Source: Dyadobacter sp. 3J3 (GTDB taxonomy: Bacteria > Bacteroidota > Bacteroidia > Cytophagales > Spirosomataceae). From it: a stretch of 64,000 nt of DNA. Both the position numbers and the translations under genes were made by a program. Shown piece by piece: positions 1-9,412 of the stretch. Positions within the stretch are counted from its first letter, which is position 1, and every line of letters begins with the position of its first letter. Location of the stretch: the NCBI RefSeq assembly GCF_009801115.1, contig NZ_VTOL01000001.1, positions 310,001 to 374,000 of the forward strand. Reading direction: 5' to 3'. The notes beneath the pieces are model-generated. The model was not told where the DNA came from and searched no databases. It saw nothing but the letters and a program-made list of their open reading frames with translations.

Positions 1-105
1 GAAAATAAAATGGAGTGGCACTATCTTCCGATGAGTGAAGAACAATATCGACAGGCCAGTCTGGAAGTAACGGAACGCTATATTAATGAACTTACCAATG
101 CTTGA
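1..105 (+). CDS. Transketolase N-terminal subunit (3' end only)
   Basis: The window opens inside a reading frame that ends at a TGA at 103-105. The 34 visible residues begin ENKMEWHYLPMSEEQY and end LTNA. The pattern E-N-x-x-x-W-H followed a few residues later by P-x-x-E-E-Q-Y is what closes the N-terminal subunit of split (two-gene) transketolases, which binds thiamine diphosphate and pairs with a separate C-terminal subunit. That partner is encoded at 2089-3009, which supports the call. The stop codon lies inside the start of the next gene, so the genes are translationally coupled. Only the tail is visible, so the identification rests on a short motif plus context. Confidence 0.7.
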   Translation, partial: ENKMEWHYLPMSEEQYRQASLEVTERYINELTNA

Positions 106-2092
106 TTCTTTACCGCATTACCGCGATAAAATAGAACAACTGAAAGGACCGATTTTCATATTTGGAGCCAGTGGTTTTATCGGTGCAAATCTTTTTAATG
201 ATATTTTTAAAATCAGAAAAGACTGTTACGCACTGACCCATGATGCAACCAAGGCATGGCGGTTAAAATTATTAAATGTTCCGTTTGAAAATATTATTCA
301 CTGCGATATCCTTTCGGACAACTCTGTTCGTGAAGTTTTTGAAAAATATAAACCGCAAACGCTTTTTAATCTTGCCGCTTACGGTGCTTACAGCAAACAA
401 AGCAGTGTAAATCTTACCTATGAAACGAATGTTATAGGTACGGCCAACATTCTGCAAAATTGTTCAAAAGAAACGGTTTACATTCATGCAGGAAGCAGTT
501 CAGAATATGGTTTTAATTGTACTGCTCCAAAAGAAACGGATCGTGTACAGCCGAATAGCCATTATGCAGTTTCCAAAGTTTCAGCGGCTTATTTATTAGA
601 ATATTATGCAAAAGTTCTGGATTTAAAAACGCTTAATCTTCGTCTTTATTCCATTTACGGCTATTGGGAGGAGCCCGACAGACTTATTCCAAAACTGATT
701 GAAAGCGTCAGAAACGGCGAACTTCCTTCGCTGGTTTCACCAGATATTAGTCGCGATTTTGTTTTTATTGAAGATTGCGTCGAGGCATTTTTAGATGCAG
801 CGCTTAACATAACCAGTGCAACCGCAGGAAGGTCTTACAATATCGCCACGGGCAGAAAAACCACGATTGGTGATCTTGTTGAAACTTCCCGTAAAACTTT
901 TGGTATTGCACAAGAACCAAAATGGGGAAGTATGTCAAACCGGAAATGGGATTTGGCAGAATGGTATGGTGATCCGGATGCTTTTGAAACCGATTTTGGC
1001 TGGAAAGCAAAAACTTCTCTGGAAGACGGGTTGGCAAAAACAAAAAACTGGCAGGATGTTCTTAATTATGAAGATTCGATCCTTCCGGCTTTCCTTAATC
1101 CGAAATTAAATCCGGTTATTACTGCGATCATTGCGTGTTATAAAGATGCACAGGCAATTCCATTCATGTATGAAAGAATTGTAAAAACCTGTAATGACTT
1201 AAAAGTACGTTATGAAATTATTTTTGTTAACGACAGCTCGCCTGATAATCAGGAAGAAGTGATTAACAAAATTTGTGATAAAGATCCGAACGTGGTTGGC
1301 ATCAGTCACTCCCGAAATTTCGGTTCACAGTCTGCTTTTTTGAGTGGAATGGAAATCGCTACGGGCGATTGTGTGGTTTTGATGGATGGGGATTTGCAGG
1401 ATCCACCTGAAATTATTCCAGCATTTTACGAGAAATGGATGGAAGGATATGACGTGGTTTACGGTGTCCGTGTGCAGCGTGAAATGAAGCCGCATATTCA
1501 CTTTTTCTACAAAACATTTTATAAAATCTTCCAAAGTCTTAGTTACATCCCGATTCCCCGTGATGCCGGCGATTTCTCCATGATCGACAGAAAAGTGGTG
1601 AAAGAACTGGTAGATTTGCCAGAAACGGAACAATTTCTTCGCGGATTGCGCGCCTGGGTTGGTTTCAAACAAACGGGAGTTCCCTATGTGCGACCAGAAC
1701 GTATGTTTGGTGTCTCCACAAATAACTGGACGAAAAATATCTGGTGGGCGAAAAAAGCAATTTTCTCATTCAGTTTTGCTCCGTTGGAATTGATGAGTTA
1801 TGCTGGTTTTACACTGACTGGACTATCAATTTTAGGAATTATATGGCAAATTCTGGCGAAACTATTTTTCTTCCCGGAAACGCCACAAGGCATTAGCACC
1901 GTTATTGTACTGATCGTATTCTTTGGCGGACTTACCATTCTGGGGATTTCGTTTTTGGGAGAATATATTACCAAGATTTTTGAAGAGACAAAAAAACGGC
2001 CAAAATATATTCGTACACGTATCAGACGAGGTTCAAAATCGTATAAAACTGCGGACGAAATCAGGACATTGGTTAAACAGTTAAGAAAATGA
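86..2092 (+). CDS. Fused NAD-dependent sugar epimerase/dehydratase and membrane GT2 glycosyltransferase
   Basis: Two enzymes are joined in 668 residues. Residues about 20-325 are an extended SDR: the nucleotide-binding GASGFIG lies near residue 26 and the catalytic YAVSK at about 159-163. Residues about 342-565 are a family 2 glycosyltransferase with the VNDSSPDN and LMDGDLQDPPE (DxD-type) motifs of GtrB/ArnC/DPM1-like enzymes that charge polyprenyl phosphate. Two hydrophobic segments (about 568-595 and 610-635) and a basic tail follow, as in that family. The likely role is to make a nucleotide sugar and transfer it to a lipid carrier at the inner membrane for surface glycan assembly. The start may be ATG 86 or ATG 98; both overlap the upstream stop. 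It sits between the two transketolase halves. The fusion is uncommon; the sugar is unknown. Confidence 0.85.
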   Translation: MNLPMLDSLPHYRDKIEQLKGPIFIFGASGFIGANLFNDIFKIRKDCYALTHDATKAWRLKLLNVPFENIIHCDILSDNSVREVFEKYKPQTLFNLAAYGAYSKQSSVNLTYETNVIGTANILQNCSKETVYIHAGSSSEYGFNCTAPKETDRVQPNSHYAVSKVSAAYLLEYYAKVLDLKTLNLRLYSIYGYWEEPDRLIPKLIESVRNGELPSLVSPDISRDFVFIEDCVEAFLDAALNITSATAGRSYNIATGRKTTIGDLVETSRKTFGIAQEPKWGSMSNRKWDLAEWYGDPDAFETDFGWKAKTSLEDGLAKTKNWQDVLNYEDSILPAFLNPKLNPVITAIIACYKDAQAIPFMYERIVKTCNDLKVRYEIIFVNDSSPDNQEEVINKICDKDPNVVGISHSRNFGSQSAFLSGMEIATGDCVVLMDGDLQDPPEIIPAFYEKWMEGYDVVYGVRVQREMKPHIHFFYKTFYKIFQSLSYIPIPRDAGDFSMIDRKVVKELVDLPETEQFLRGLRAWVGFKQTGVPYVRPERMFGVSTNNWTKNIWWAKKAIFSFSFAPLELMSYAGFTLTGLSILGIIWQILAKLFFFPETPQGISTVIVLIVFFGGLTILGISFLGEYITKIFEETKKRPKYIRTRIRRGSKSYKTADEIRTLVKQLRK

Positions 2093-3009
2093 GAAAAGAA
2101 TTTGCAGCCACCATGTTACAACTGGCAACGGAAGACGACTCTATCGTTTTCATCACCGGTGATCTTGGATATGCCGCACTGGAAACTTTACAGGGCAAGC
2201 TGGGAAAAAGATTTATAAATGCAGGTGTCGCCGAACAGAATATGGTTGGTGTGGCAGCTGGTTTTGCACATAAAGGATATAAAGTTTTTTGTTACAGCAT
2301 CGCTCCTTTCATCGTTTACCGTTGTCTGGAACAATTCCGTAATGACGTTTGCTTTCATAATCTTCCCGTTTTTCTGGTTGGAAATGGCGGTGGATACGGT
2401 TATGGAATTATGGGCAGCAGCCATCATACGCTGGAAGATATCGCCTGCCTGAGTGGTTTGCAAAACGCAAATGTCTGGGTTCCCGCTTTTGCTGATGAAG
2501 TTGAACCTGTGATCAGACAAATCGTTTCAGAATCCCGCCCTGCTTATTTGCGTCTGGGTTTTGGTAAAAATGCCCCGGAAAATTCTTATTCTTCCGGTTC
2601 ATTCAAAGTTATTCATCAGGGAGATGCTCCTGAAATCACCATTTTTGCACTTGGTCCAATTGCTAATAATGTAATGTCCGCTTTGGAGCAATCCAATGAA
2701 CTGGCGTCGAAAGTGAATGTGATCAATGCATTGCATTTTCCATTGGAACTTACGAACGATATCGTCAATCTTATCGAAAAAGCACCGGCAATTTTGGTGG
2801 CTGAAGAACACGTAGGAACGGGTGGATTGGCACAACAGCTTTCGGTTCAGCTTTTGGAAAGAGGCGTAAAAATGAGCTCGTTCAAAAGTTTGAAAGCAGA
2901 AGGATATCCAAACCGGTTATACGGAAGCCAGGCCTATCACCAGAAGCTTTCTGAACTGGATCCGGCTTCACTTACCGCGCATATTCATCAATTAATTATT
3001 CCTGCATGA
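2089..3009 (+). CDS. Transketolase C-terminal subunit
   Basis: This 306-residue protein has the pyrimidine-binding domain of transketolase, with GVAEQNMVGVAAGFAHKGYK near residue 45, followed by a C-terminal transketolase domain (LVAEEHVGTGGLAQQ near residue 245). The total is half of a full transketolase, as expected for the split form; the N-terminal partner ends at 105. The start ATG overlaps the TGA of the preceding gene (ATGA), indicating translational coupling. Known members transfer two-carbon ketol units between sugars or act in pathways for specialised sugars. Its place inside a glycan locus suggests that it makes a branched or unusual sugar precursor, not central pentose-phosphate metabolism; that is inference. 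Confidence 0.9.
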   Translation: MRKEFAATMLQLATEDDSIVFITGDLGYAALETLQGKLGKRFINAGVAEQNMVGVAAGFAHKGYKVFCYSIAPFIVYRCLEQFRNDVCFHNLPVFLVGNGGGYGYGIMGSSHHTLEDIACLSGLQNANVWVPAFADEVEPVIRQIVSESRPAYLRLGFGKNAPENSYSSGSFKVIHQGDAPEITIFALGPIANNVMSALEQSNELASKVNVINALHFPLELTNDIVNLIEKAPAILVAEEHVGTGGLAQQLSVQLLERGVKMSSFKSLKAEGYPNRLYGSQAYHQKLSELDPASLTAHIHQLIIPA

Positions 3010-4700
3010 GCAAGGGGGCTTTAACGCTACTGGTAAGCCTGATCATTTTTATTCCCATAGGAGTTTATTTTTATGTGTGGGATTACTATGCCATCAATAT
3101 TCCAAAATGGGATGACCATGCGTTAAAAGCGTTTATTGTAGAATATGCACATGCCGGAACCTGGCAGGGAAAATTCAAAGCCATTTTCAAACAGCATAAC
3201 GAACACCGCATCGCACTGGACCGGTTTTTTACCTGGCTTGATTTCTCAACTTTTGGTAAATTGAATTACCGGCATCTGATGCTGATCGGAAATCTGTTAT
3301 TGCTTGGGGTAATTCCGCTCTGGTACGTTCTTCTGAAAAATAACAAAAAGCCATTATTCGCGCTTGTACCCATTTCCTTCATCTGGCTTACCCTTGCCTT
3401 TTGGGAAAATATGTACTGGGGAATGGCTGCCATTCAGAATTTTGGCGTGATCACTTTGCTGCTTTGGACACTTTATTTATGCGTTCATCCCAAGCCATTT
3501 TTGTTCGTTTTATCTTTGATCCTGGCTCTTCTTACCATTTCAACAAGTGGGAATGGATTGTTAGTTTTCCCGGTTGGTGCGGTAATGCTTTTCCTTTCCG
3601 GCGACCGTAAACGTTTGGCGGCCTGGTGTTTTTTAAGTTTAACAGGAATTCTTGCTTACTTCTGGACTTACACGAAACCGGAATCCAATCCGGCTTCCAA
3701 GGCATCGCTTTTTCAGCTGGTAAAAGGATATATGGCTTTTCTGGGTTGTTTTGCAGAATCAATTCCGGTAAAAGATCATTTTGGTGCCTGCGTTTTTATG
3801 GGGATTTTCTTGTTCCTGGTTGCTATATCCATTGCTTCCGCCACTCTTTTCAGGATTTCAACAAAAAAATATTCTGTCAAATTTGAAAAAATTACGGATC
3901 TGTTTTGCCTTGGAACAATCCTGTTCATTTTGGGAACGGCTGTAATCGTGGTATACAGCCGTGCAGGTTTTGGATTAGAGTTTTTGATTACCAGTCGGTA
4001 TAAAATATATTCTGTATTGCTTTTAATGGTTGCTTATTTGTACGTTGTCATTCCAATTCGTGGCAGTTTTTTATCACCGTACATCACTGCAATCGTTTTT
4101 CTGGCCATCACGTTCAATGTTTTCAGTTACCACTATCACCTGGTCGATGCATTTAATCTGCGTAAGGATTTGACGACCAGCCAATTCAACTGGACTTACA
4201 CTAACAAAGATTTAAAGGCTCCGGCTGATACTTCTTTTGCTGCCAACATTGTTGAAAAGACACCAATATTTTACGAAAAATGGCTGCCTCTAATTAGCAT
4301 TGCAGACAGGCAAGGTTATGCAGGAAATTCTCGCGCATTAACAGAATTGTATGCTGGAACTTCCTTTGAGAAAACTTCAAAATCATTGCTGGTAAAAAAT
4401 ACAGGCTTTACAAGCCAACGCCTTCAGGACAGCGGGATTTATATTTTATTAAGTTCAGAAAAACGTTTTTATGTTTTTCCAACCCATAGAAGTCGTAATA
4501 ATAACAGGAAAGAATTGTTTCTTAAACAATATTACTTCGCGCCAGGATTTCACGCTGATATTCCTTTTTCTTCTCTGGAAAAGGGAAATTATAAAGTAGC
4601 TATTATTCGTCAGCAGGGTGATGAAACAGGAATTTTGTTTAAAACTGACAACATTTCGGTGGAGAACGTTACAAAAGATAAAGTAAAAGTAAACTGGTAA
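3006..4700 (+). CDS. Polytopic membrane protein, GT-C-like (unknown)
   Basis: A 564-residue protein with an N-terminal membrane segment, a hydrophilic stretch containing PKWDDHALKAF and HNEHRIALDRF (residues about 35-75), about nine further hydrophobic segments up to about residue 370, and a soluble C-terminal region of about 190 residues. An acidic pair in the first outward-facing loop and a soluble tail are seen in GT-C membrane glycosyltransferases, which use lipid-linked sugars as donors. I do not recognise the exact family, so the glycosyltransferase role is inferred from topology and neighbours. Its ATG overlaps the upstream TGA (ATGA) and only 2 bp separate it from the acyltransferase downstream, so it belongs to the same operon. 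Confidence 0.6.
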   Translation: MSKGALTLLVSLIIFIPIGVYFYVWDYYAINIPKWDDHALKAFIVEYAHAGTWQGKFKAIFKQHNEHRIALDRFFTWLDFSTFGKLNYRHLMLIGNLLLLGVIPLWYVLLKNNKKPLFALVPISFIWLTLAFWENMYWGMAAIQNFGVITLLLWTLYLCVHPKPFLFVLSLILALLTISTSGNGLLVFPVGAVMLFLSGDRKRLAAWCFLSLTGILAYFWTYTKPESNPASKASLFQLVKGYMAFLGCFAESIPVKDHFGACVFMGIFLFLVAISIASATLFRISTKKYSVKFEKITDLFCLGTILFILGTAVIVVYSRAGFGLEFLITSRYKIYSVLLLMVAYLYVVIPIRGSFLSPYITAIVFLAITFNVFSYHYHLVDAFNLRKDLTTSQFNWTYTNKDLKAPADTSFAANIVEKTPIFYEKWLPLISIADRQGYAGNSRALTELYAGTSFEKTSKSLLVKNTGFTSQRLQDSGIYILLSSEKRFYVFPTHRSRNNNRKELFLKQYYFAPGFHADIPFSSLEKGNYKVAIIRQQGDETGILFKTDNISVENVTKDKVKVNW

Positions 4701-4702
4701 AC

Positions 4703-5806
4703 ATGCACGCAACTGCAAAGGGACATATCATTCAATTGGACGGAATCCGCTTTATAGCAGTTGCCCTCGTACTTATTGACCATTTTTTTTCAGCAGTAAA
4801 TATAATTCCTTACGGAAAACTGGGTGTTACTATTTTCTTCGTGCTAAGCGGATTTTTGATTTCAAGAATCTTACTTAAAAGCAAAGAACATTACGTAACC
4901 GAACCTGATGGTTTTAAGAAATACATCCGTAAATTTTTGATCCGCAGAACGATCCGGATTTTCCCGATTTACTATCTTTTGCTCGCTATATTATTCATTT
5001 TGAACGTCCCGCCGGTTCGTGAAAAATTTTTATGGCTGGCACTTTATGGTACCAACATTTACATCGGAGTTTACCAAACCTGGCTTGGATCATGCGACCA
5101 TTTATGGTCACTTGCAGTGGAAGAACAGGTTTATTTATTCTTCCCGTTTCTGATATTTTTTGTTTCGAGGAAAAATCTGGTTCCCTGGCTTGCCTTCATG
5201 GGTGTCGTGGGCGTATTGCTTCGGTTCTATTTTTATTTTTCGGGAAAAGACTGGAGTGTTTCTTATGTGACGATGCCCGCTTGTCTTGATTCTTTTGCAT
5301 TTGGCGGATTAATGGCCTGGTTACAGCTTTATAAGAAAGATATTTTCCTGAAACTTTTTGATAAAACCTGGCCGGTTTTGTTGGGGCTTTTAGGCTGGAT
5401 TTTAATGCAATACTGGAATAAAAGTTTCGGAGAAATTCATAACATCGTTGATGTCGTATTTGATCGTCTGGTTTCTTCCATTTTTAGCTTTTTCCTGATT
5501 GGACGCGCAGTAACCGGTTATGGCGGTGCAATGAAATATTTTCTTGAAAACCCTGTCAGCGTGTATTTAGGAAAAATAAGTTATGGTATTTATCTGTATC
5601 ACAATTTCATTTATAACCATTACCACAGCGGCCCTAACCACCCGACGGTCAGGTTAATTCATAAAATTTACCAGCATTTTCCTGTTCTGGAAGGCAATTT
5701 AACTTTTGAAGCGTGTCTGTTTTCTTTATTAACTGTAATCGTTGCATCCATATCCTGGTATTGCTTCGAAAAACCAATTAATTCGCTAAAAGATCGTTAC
5801 GCTTAG
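4703..5806 (+). CDS. Acyltransferase family 3 (OafA/YrhL-like)
   Basis: The 367 residues show the hallmarks of acyltransferase-3 membrane enzymes: IQLDGIRFIAVALVLIDHFF at the N-terminus, then GVTIFFVLSGFLISRILL, an R-rich loop (KFLIRRTIRIFPIYY) and about ten hydrophobic segments. Members move acetyl or other acyl groups from the cytoplasm onto sugars of O-antigen, exopolysaccharide or peptidoglycan. There is no fused SGNH domain, but an SGNH-type protein is encoded at 9413, which could supply the periplasmic half of the reaction. It is 2 bp from the upstream gene and ends the first tightly packed group. Confidence 0.9.
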   Translation: MHATAKGHIIQLDGIRFIAVALVLIDHFFSAVNIIPYGKLGVTIFFVLSGFLISRILLKSKEHYVTEPDGFKKYIRKFLIRRTIRIFPIYYLLLAILFILNVPPVREKFLWLALYGTNIYIGVYQTWLGSCDHLWSLAVEEQVYLFFPFLIFFVSRKNLVPWLAFMGVVGVLLRFYFYFSGKDWSVSYVTMPACLDSFAFGGLMAWLQLYKKDIFLKLFDKTWPVLLGLLGWILMQYWNKSFGEIHNIVDVVFDRLVSSIFSFFLIGRAVTGYGGAMKYFLENPVSVYLGKISYGIYLYHNFIYNHYHSGPNHPTVRLIHKIYQHFPVLEGNLTFEACLFSLLTVIVASISWYCFEKPINSLKDRYA

Positions 5807-5826
5807 TCAATAAAAAATATCCAATT

Positions 5827-5856
5827 TTCGGTTACAGTCTTTTTTCCTTAATTTTG
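5827..5856 (+). promoter_or_regulatory. Putative Bacteroidota-type promoter for the GT2 gene
   Basis: TAATTTTG at 5849-5856 fits the -7 consensus TAnnTTTG of Bacteroidota primary-sigma promoters. A TTC at 5827-5829 sits exactly 19 bp upstream, where the -33 TTG is expected (one mismatch). The ATG of the next gene begins 27 bp downstream. The match is by eye. Confidence 0.45.
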
Positions 5857-5882
5857 CATTAACATACCAAATAAATTTCTGC

Positions 5883-6626
5883 ATGACGTTCCTTCTTAGT
5901 ATAGTAATGCCGGCATACAATGAACAAGATTGTATCGAAAAAGTAGTACACAACTGGACAAGTTTCCTGAAAAATAAATTCCCGAACGACAATACGACAC
6001 TGATTGTCATCAATGACGGTTCCAAGGATAATACAAAAATACTTTTGGACAAACTTGAAAAAGAAGTAACCAATCTTACTGTTGTCAACCAGAAAAACGG
6101 TGGCCACGGCAACGCAGTTGTAAATGGTTACAATAAAGCTCTGGAATTAAATTCACAATATATATTCCAGACTGACAGCGATGATCAATTCGTTTCAGAT
6201 GATTTTGACAAGCTTTGGGAGAAAAGACATCAGTCTGATTTTATACTTGGATATCGTGAAGTTCGTCATGATGCCGGCGTTCGTTTATTCATTACCAAGT
6301 TCCTGAGAAGCACCATTTCGTTTGTTTATGGAACCTATATTCTTGACAGCAACATTCCTTTCAGATTGATAAAAGGAACGTTTCTTCAAAAATTGATGAA
6401 CCAGCTTCCTAACCCGGAACCTTTTGCCCCTAATATTTTCCTTTCGGTTATGGCAAAAAAATCCGGTCAGCAAACATTCGATATTCCAATTACACATAAA
6501 GACCGCGAAACCGGAGAAGTGTCCATCGTAAAATGGAACCTTTGGAAGGTTTGTATACGCAGTTTTAAAGAATTGCTACGCTTCCGTCTGGAACTGAACC
6601 AGCACGTAAAAGCGATCCGTGCTTAA
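5883..6626 (+). CDS. Family 2 glycosyltransferase
   Basis: A soluble 247-residue GT-A fold transferase. It starts with LLSIVMPAYNEQDCIEKVV, has the nucleotide-binding VINDGSKDNT near residue 40, and QTDSDDQF near residue 98 as the metal-binding acidic motif. This is the pattern of GT2 enzymes that add hexoses to lipid or glycan acceptors. Unlike the fused GT2 at the start of the window it has no clear membrane segments at its end. A promoter-like TAATTTTG lies 27 bp before the start, so it may be transcribed separately from the upstream operon. Acceptor and sugar cannot be told from sequence. Confidence 0.85.
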   Translation: MTFLLSIVMPAYNEQDCIEKVVHNWTSFLKNKFPNDNTTLIVINDGSKDNTKILLDKLEKEVTNLTVVNQKNGGHGNAVVNGYNKALELNSQYIFQTDSDDQFVSDDFDKLWEKRHQSDFILGYREVRHDAGVRLFITKFLRSTISFVYGTYILDSNIPFRLIKGTFLQKLMNQLPNPEPFAPNIFLSVMAKKSGQQTFDIPITHKDRETGEVSIVKWNLWKVCIRSFKELLRFRLELNQHVKAIRA

Positions 6627-6722
6627 CAAAAGGAGAAACAGCTCATATTGAGTATTTTTATAGTTAAAAATAACACAGTTTCCCGGAAGTTTTTTGCCTG
6701 AAACTGCTTACTCATTAAGCCC

Positions 6723-9410
6723 GTGTCGAAAAAACGAATCATTACTATCCTGCTGGCCATCATTCTGGTTCCGGCAGGATATTTTCTATACAAATCATTT
6801 CGCGGCTCTTCGGCTGCGTGGAAGTATATTCCTTCCAACGCCGTTGTTGTCATCACGAGCGAACATTTACAGGATTCTGTATATGAAGCTACGGATGCCA
6901 ATCTTGATCTGAAAAGACTTCCCCTTCTGGACATTGCCAGTGATAATTTGTCACTGCTAAATCTTTTGTCTCCGGATCAGAAAAAATTAAATGCTTTTCT
7001 TAAAGGAAAGGACATTTCCTATTCCTATCACCCACGTACCAACACCGAATGGGGCGTGATCATGTACATTCCCGTTGAGGAAGAAAAAGATTCGAAATGG
7101 CTGGAAAACCCGCATCATGACAATATCCGGGTGATGCACCATACTTTCCAGGACAACAGGATCACGGACATCAATGACACACATTCCCGACCTTTATTCT
7201 CTTATGTAATTAAGGATAAGTTTCTGATTTTAAGCTATTATGGTGATTTGATTGAAGATGTGGTACGTACTTCTTCCCTTCATATTCCTAGTTCCAACCT
7301 AAAATCCACGTTTTCAAAAAGTGATGATTCCAATTATGGAACGAGTTTATATTTGAAAAATGAAGCCTGGAAATCTATCATACCGACCAATAACCAGAGC
7401 AGCAATTTTGCAGAATTTGCAAGGGCATTTCCAAATTACCAGGATTTTCATGTTGAAAAAACGGAAGGCGAAAATAAACTCCTGATGATTTCCGCTGGTA
7501 CTGATTCACCAGATTATTATATTACCGATTGGTTAAAAAACAGTTCCGGATTCCCTTTTAAAGGTCATAAACATATCTCTCAGCAAACATCTTATTTTTA
7601 CAGATTTGGTGTAAAAGACAAACCTGCATTTCAAAAACAGTTTTTAAAATGGCATAAAAAACTAAAATCTGAAGCCTGGGAAAAGCTGGTTTATCATATT
7701 GGAAATGAAAGTAACCTGCTTTTGGACAACCTGGGTTCAGAGCTAATCCTTTGTCAGCTGGAAGAAAATAACAGTATCAGTGACGGAAAGATAATTCTTG
7801 CCGAATTTTCAAACTACGATAAATTACGGCCTGTTCTAAAAAAACTGGCAAGGCTTTCTACCCCTGAATCCAATGTTTCAACAGATCAGTTTCAGGGATA
7901 TGATATTTATTCCGTAGCAATTCCTGAATTACCAGCAGGTATTTACGGTCCTATGTTTTCCGGATTTCCACGTACCTATATTACGTATGTCGCGCCATAT
8001 CTGGTGATGAGCAACAATTCGCAGGTATTGCAAAATTATATTGTTGATTATGAGAATCAGCTAACCTGGAAACAATCGGCGGAATATGACAGCGTTTTAA
8101 CAAGCAGCAAATCAGATGCTCAGTTATCCCTGGTTGTAAATTTGAGAAAAGCACAATCACGTGGAGAAGGCTCTGATACAAAATCATATACAGATCTGAC
8201 TTCCAAAATCGAATCTGTCATTCTTCAATGCCGTTATGATGGTGGTGACGCGTATCCTGAGATTACGCTTAATCCAAAGAAACGGCAGACCGCTAATAAA
8301 GTGCTCAACCGTACTTTCCTGAACATTGATATTGAATGGCCGATTTTATACGATTCCTCATTAACAGCTTTGCAAAACCCTATCGACGGAAGTTCAGAAG
8401 TTTTGCTAACGGACAAAGACAATAATCTGCTCCGGGTTAATAATTTAAAAACAGGAAAAACAGAAACGGTAACAAAATTAAATGGCCCGATCGTCACCTC
8501 AGCTTACAAAGTTGACTTCCTGAATATTGGAAGACAGCAACGGATCCTTGCGACTTCGAGCGCAGTATACGCCATTGATGAAGATGATTCTACCCATGTA
8601 ATTACCAGTTTTTCCAAAGTTTTGCCTTCCGATTCCAGAATTACGGCGCTTAATATGATTGACGGCGGGGAAGATGGCAGTAACCGTTTTATCATTACGG
8701 ATGCTTACGGTGAGCTTTACATTTGGGAAAGTGTAACAAAAGCAATTAGGAAACTGAACCGGTCCACGCATTTTGATAAAATTCAGGGACCTATTATTGC
8801 TTTGAACCAGATTGGAAACCGGAATTATATTGTAACCCAGAAAAACGGCAAAATCTTCCTTTTAAAAACCACAGGAGCCATAAAGGACGGATTCCCTGCG
8901 GATATTCTGGCCCGAACGGAAAGTCCGTTTACCTGGACGCAAAATCCTGCAACCGGCCAGTCGGAGCTAGTTGGGATAAGTGTTTATGGCGCGTTGACCA
9001 GGATTAGTATGGATGGGAAAATAACTTCACAAACACAGTTATTACGTCCGGAGCCATCTTGCCAATTTAAAACATTGTTTGACCGAAATTCTTTGGACTG
9101 GATCTTGGTCCGAACTTCTACTAACAAAGCGGCATTCCTGACAAAAGAAGGAAAGGAGCTTTTTGAGATTAAAAATCTGCTGCCAAATTCTACGATCCAA
9201 TACCATTTCTTTGGCGTAGACAACCGATTTATCACGATCCGGTCCGGAAATTATACGACGATATTTGACATGACCGGAAAACGTTTAGGCGATAAACCGA
9301 TTCCTTCCGAAATGAAAGTACAGTTAACCTATCTTCCATCTTACTACAAATTACTGATTTTCAGTCGCTCTGAAAAGAAAGTACAGGTTTGGTCGATTAA
9401 GCTGCGTTAA
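6723..9410 (+). CDS. Membrane-anchored exported protein of unknown function (895 aa)
   Basis: The protein starts at a GTG (SKKRIITILLAIILVPAGYFLY), giving one N-terminal membrane anchor or uncleaved signal; the rest should be periplasmic. Residues about 35-520 begin with a YIPSNAVVVITSEHLQDS segment reminiscent of DUF3352-type proteins. The second half (about 540-895) has repeated short strands with turns such as LLTDKDNNLLRVNNL and VYAIDEDDS, suggesting a beta-propeller. No catalytic motif was recognised. It follows the GT2 gene by 96 bp and is 2 bp upstream of the AlgJ/X-like gene, so the two are probably cotranscribed. A structural or scaffold role in glycan export or modification is only inferred from neighbours. 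Confidence 0.65.
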   Translation: MSKKRIITILLAIILVPAGYFLYKSFRGSSAAWKYIPSNAVVVITSEHLQDSVYEATDANLDLKRLPLLDIASDNLSLLNLLSPDQKKLNAFLKGKDISYSYHPRTNTEWGVIMYIPVEEEKDSKWLENPHHDNIRVMHHTFQDNRITDINDTHSRPLFSYVIKDKFLILSYYGDLIEDVVRTSSLHIPSSNLKSTFSKSDDSNYGTSLYLKNEAWKSIIPTNNQSSNFAEFARAFPNYQDFHVEKTEGENKLLMISAGTDSPDYYITDWLKNSSGFPFKGHKHISQQTSYFYRFGVKDKPAFQKQFLKWHKKLKSEAWEKLVYHIGNESNLLLDNLGSELILCQLEENNSISDGKIILAEFSNYDKLRPVLKKLARLSTPESNVSTDQFQGYDIYSVAIPELPAGIYGPMFSGFPRTYITYVAPYLVMSNNSQVLQNYIVDYENQLTWKQSAEYDSVLTSSKSDAQLSLVVNLRKAQSRGEGSDTKSYTDLTSKIESVILQCRYDGGDAYPEITLNPKKRQTANKVLNRTFLNIDIEWPILYDSSLTALQNPIDGSSEVLLTDKDNNLLRVNNLKTGKTETVTKLNGPIVTSAYKVDFLNIGRQQRILATSSAVYAIDEDDSTHVITSFSKVLPSDSRITALNMIDGGEDGSNRFIITDAYGELYIWESVTKAIRKLNRSTHFDKIQGPIIALNQIGNRNYIVTQKNGKIFLLKTTGAIKDGFPADILARTESPFTWTQNPATGQSELVGISVYGALTRISMDGKITSQTQLLRPEPSCQFKTLFDRNSLDWILVRTSTNKAAFLTKEGKELFEIKNLLPNSTIQYHFFGVDNRFITIRSGNYTTIFDMTGKRLGDKPIPSEMKVQLTYLPSYYKLLIFSRSEKKVQVWSIKLR

Positions 9411-9412
9411 TT

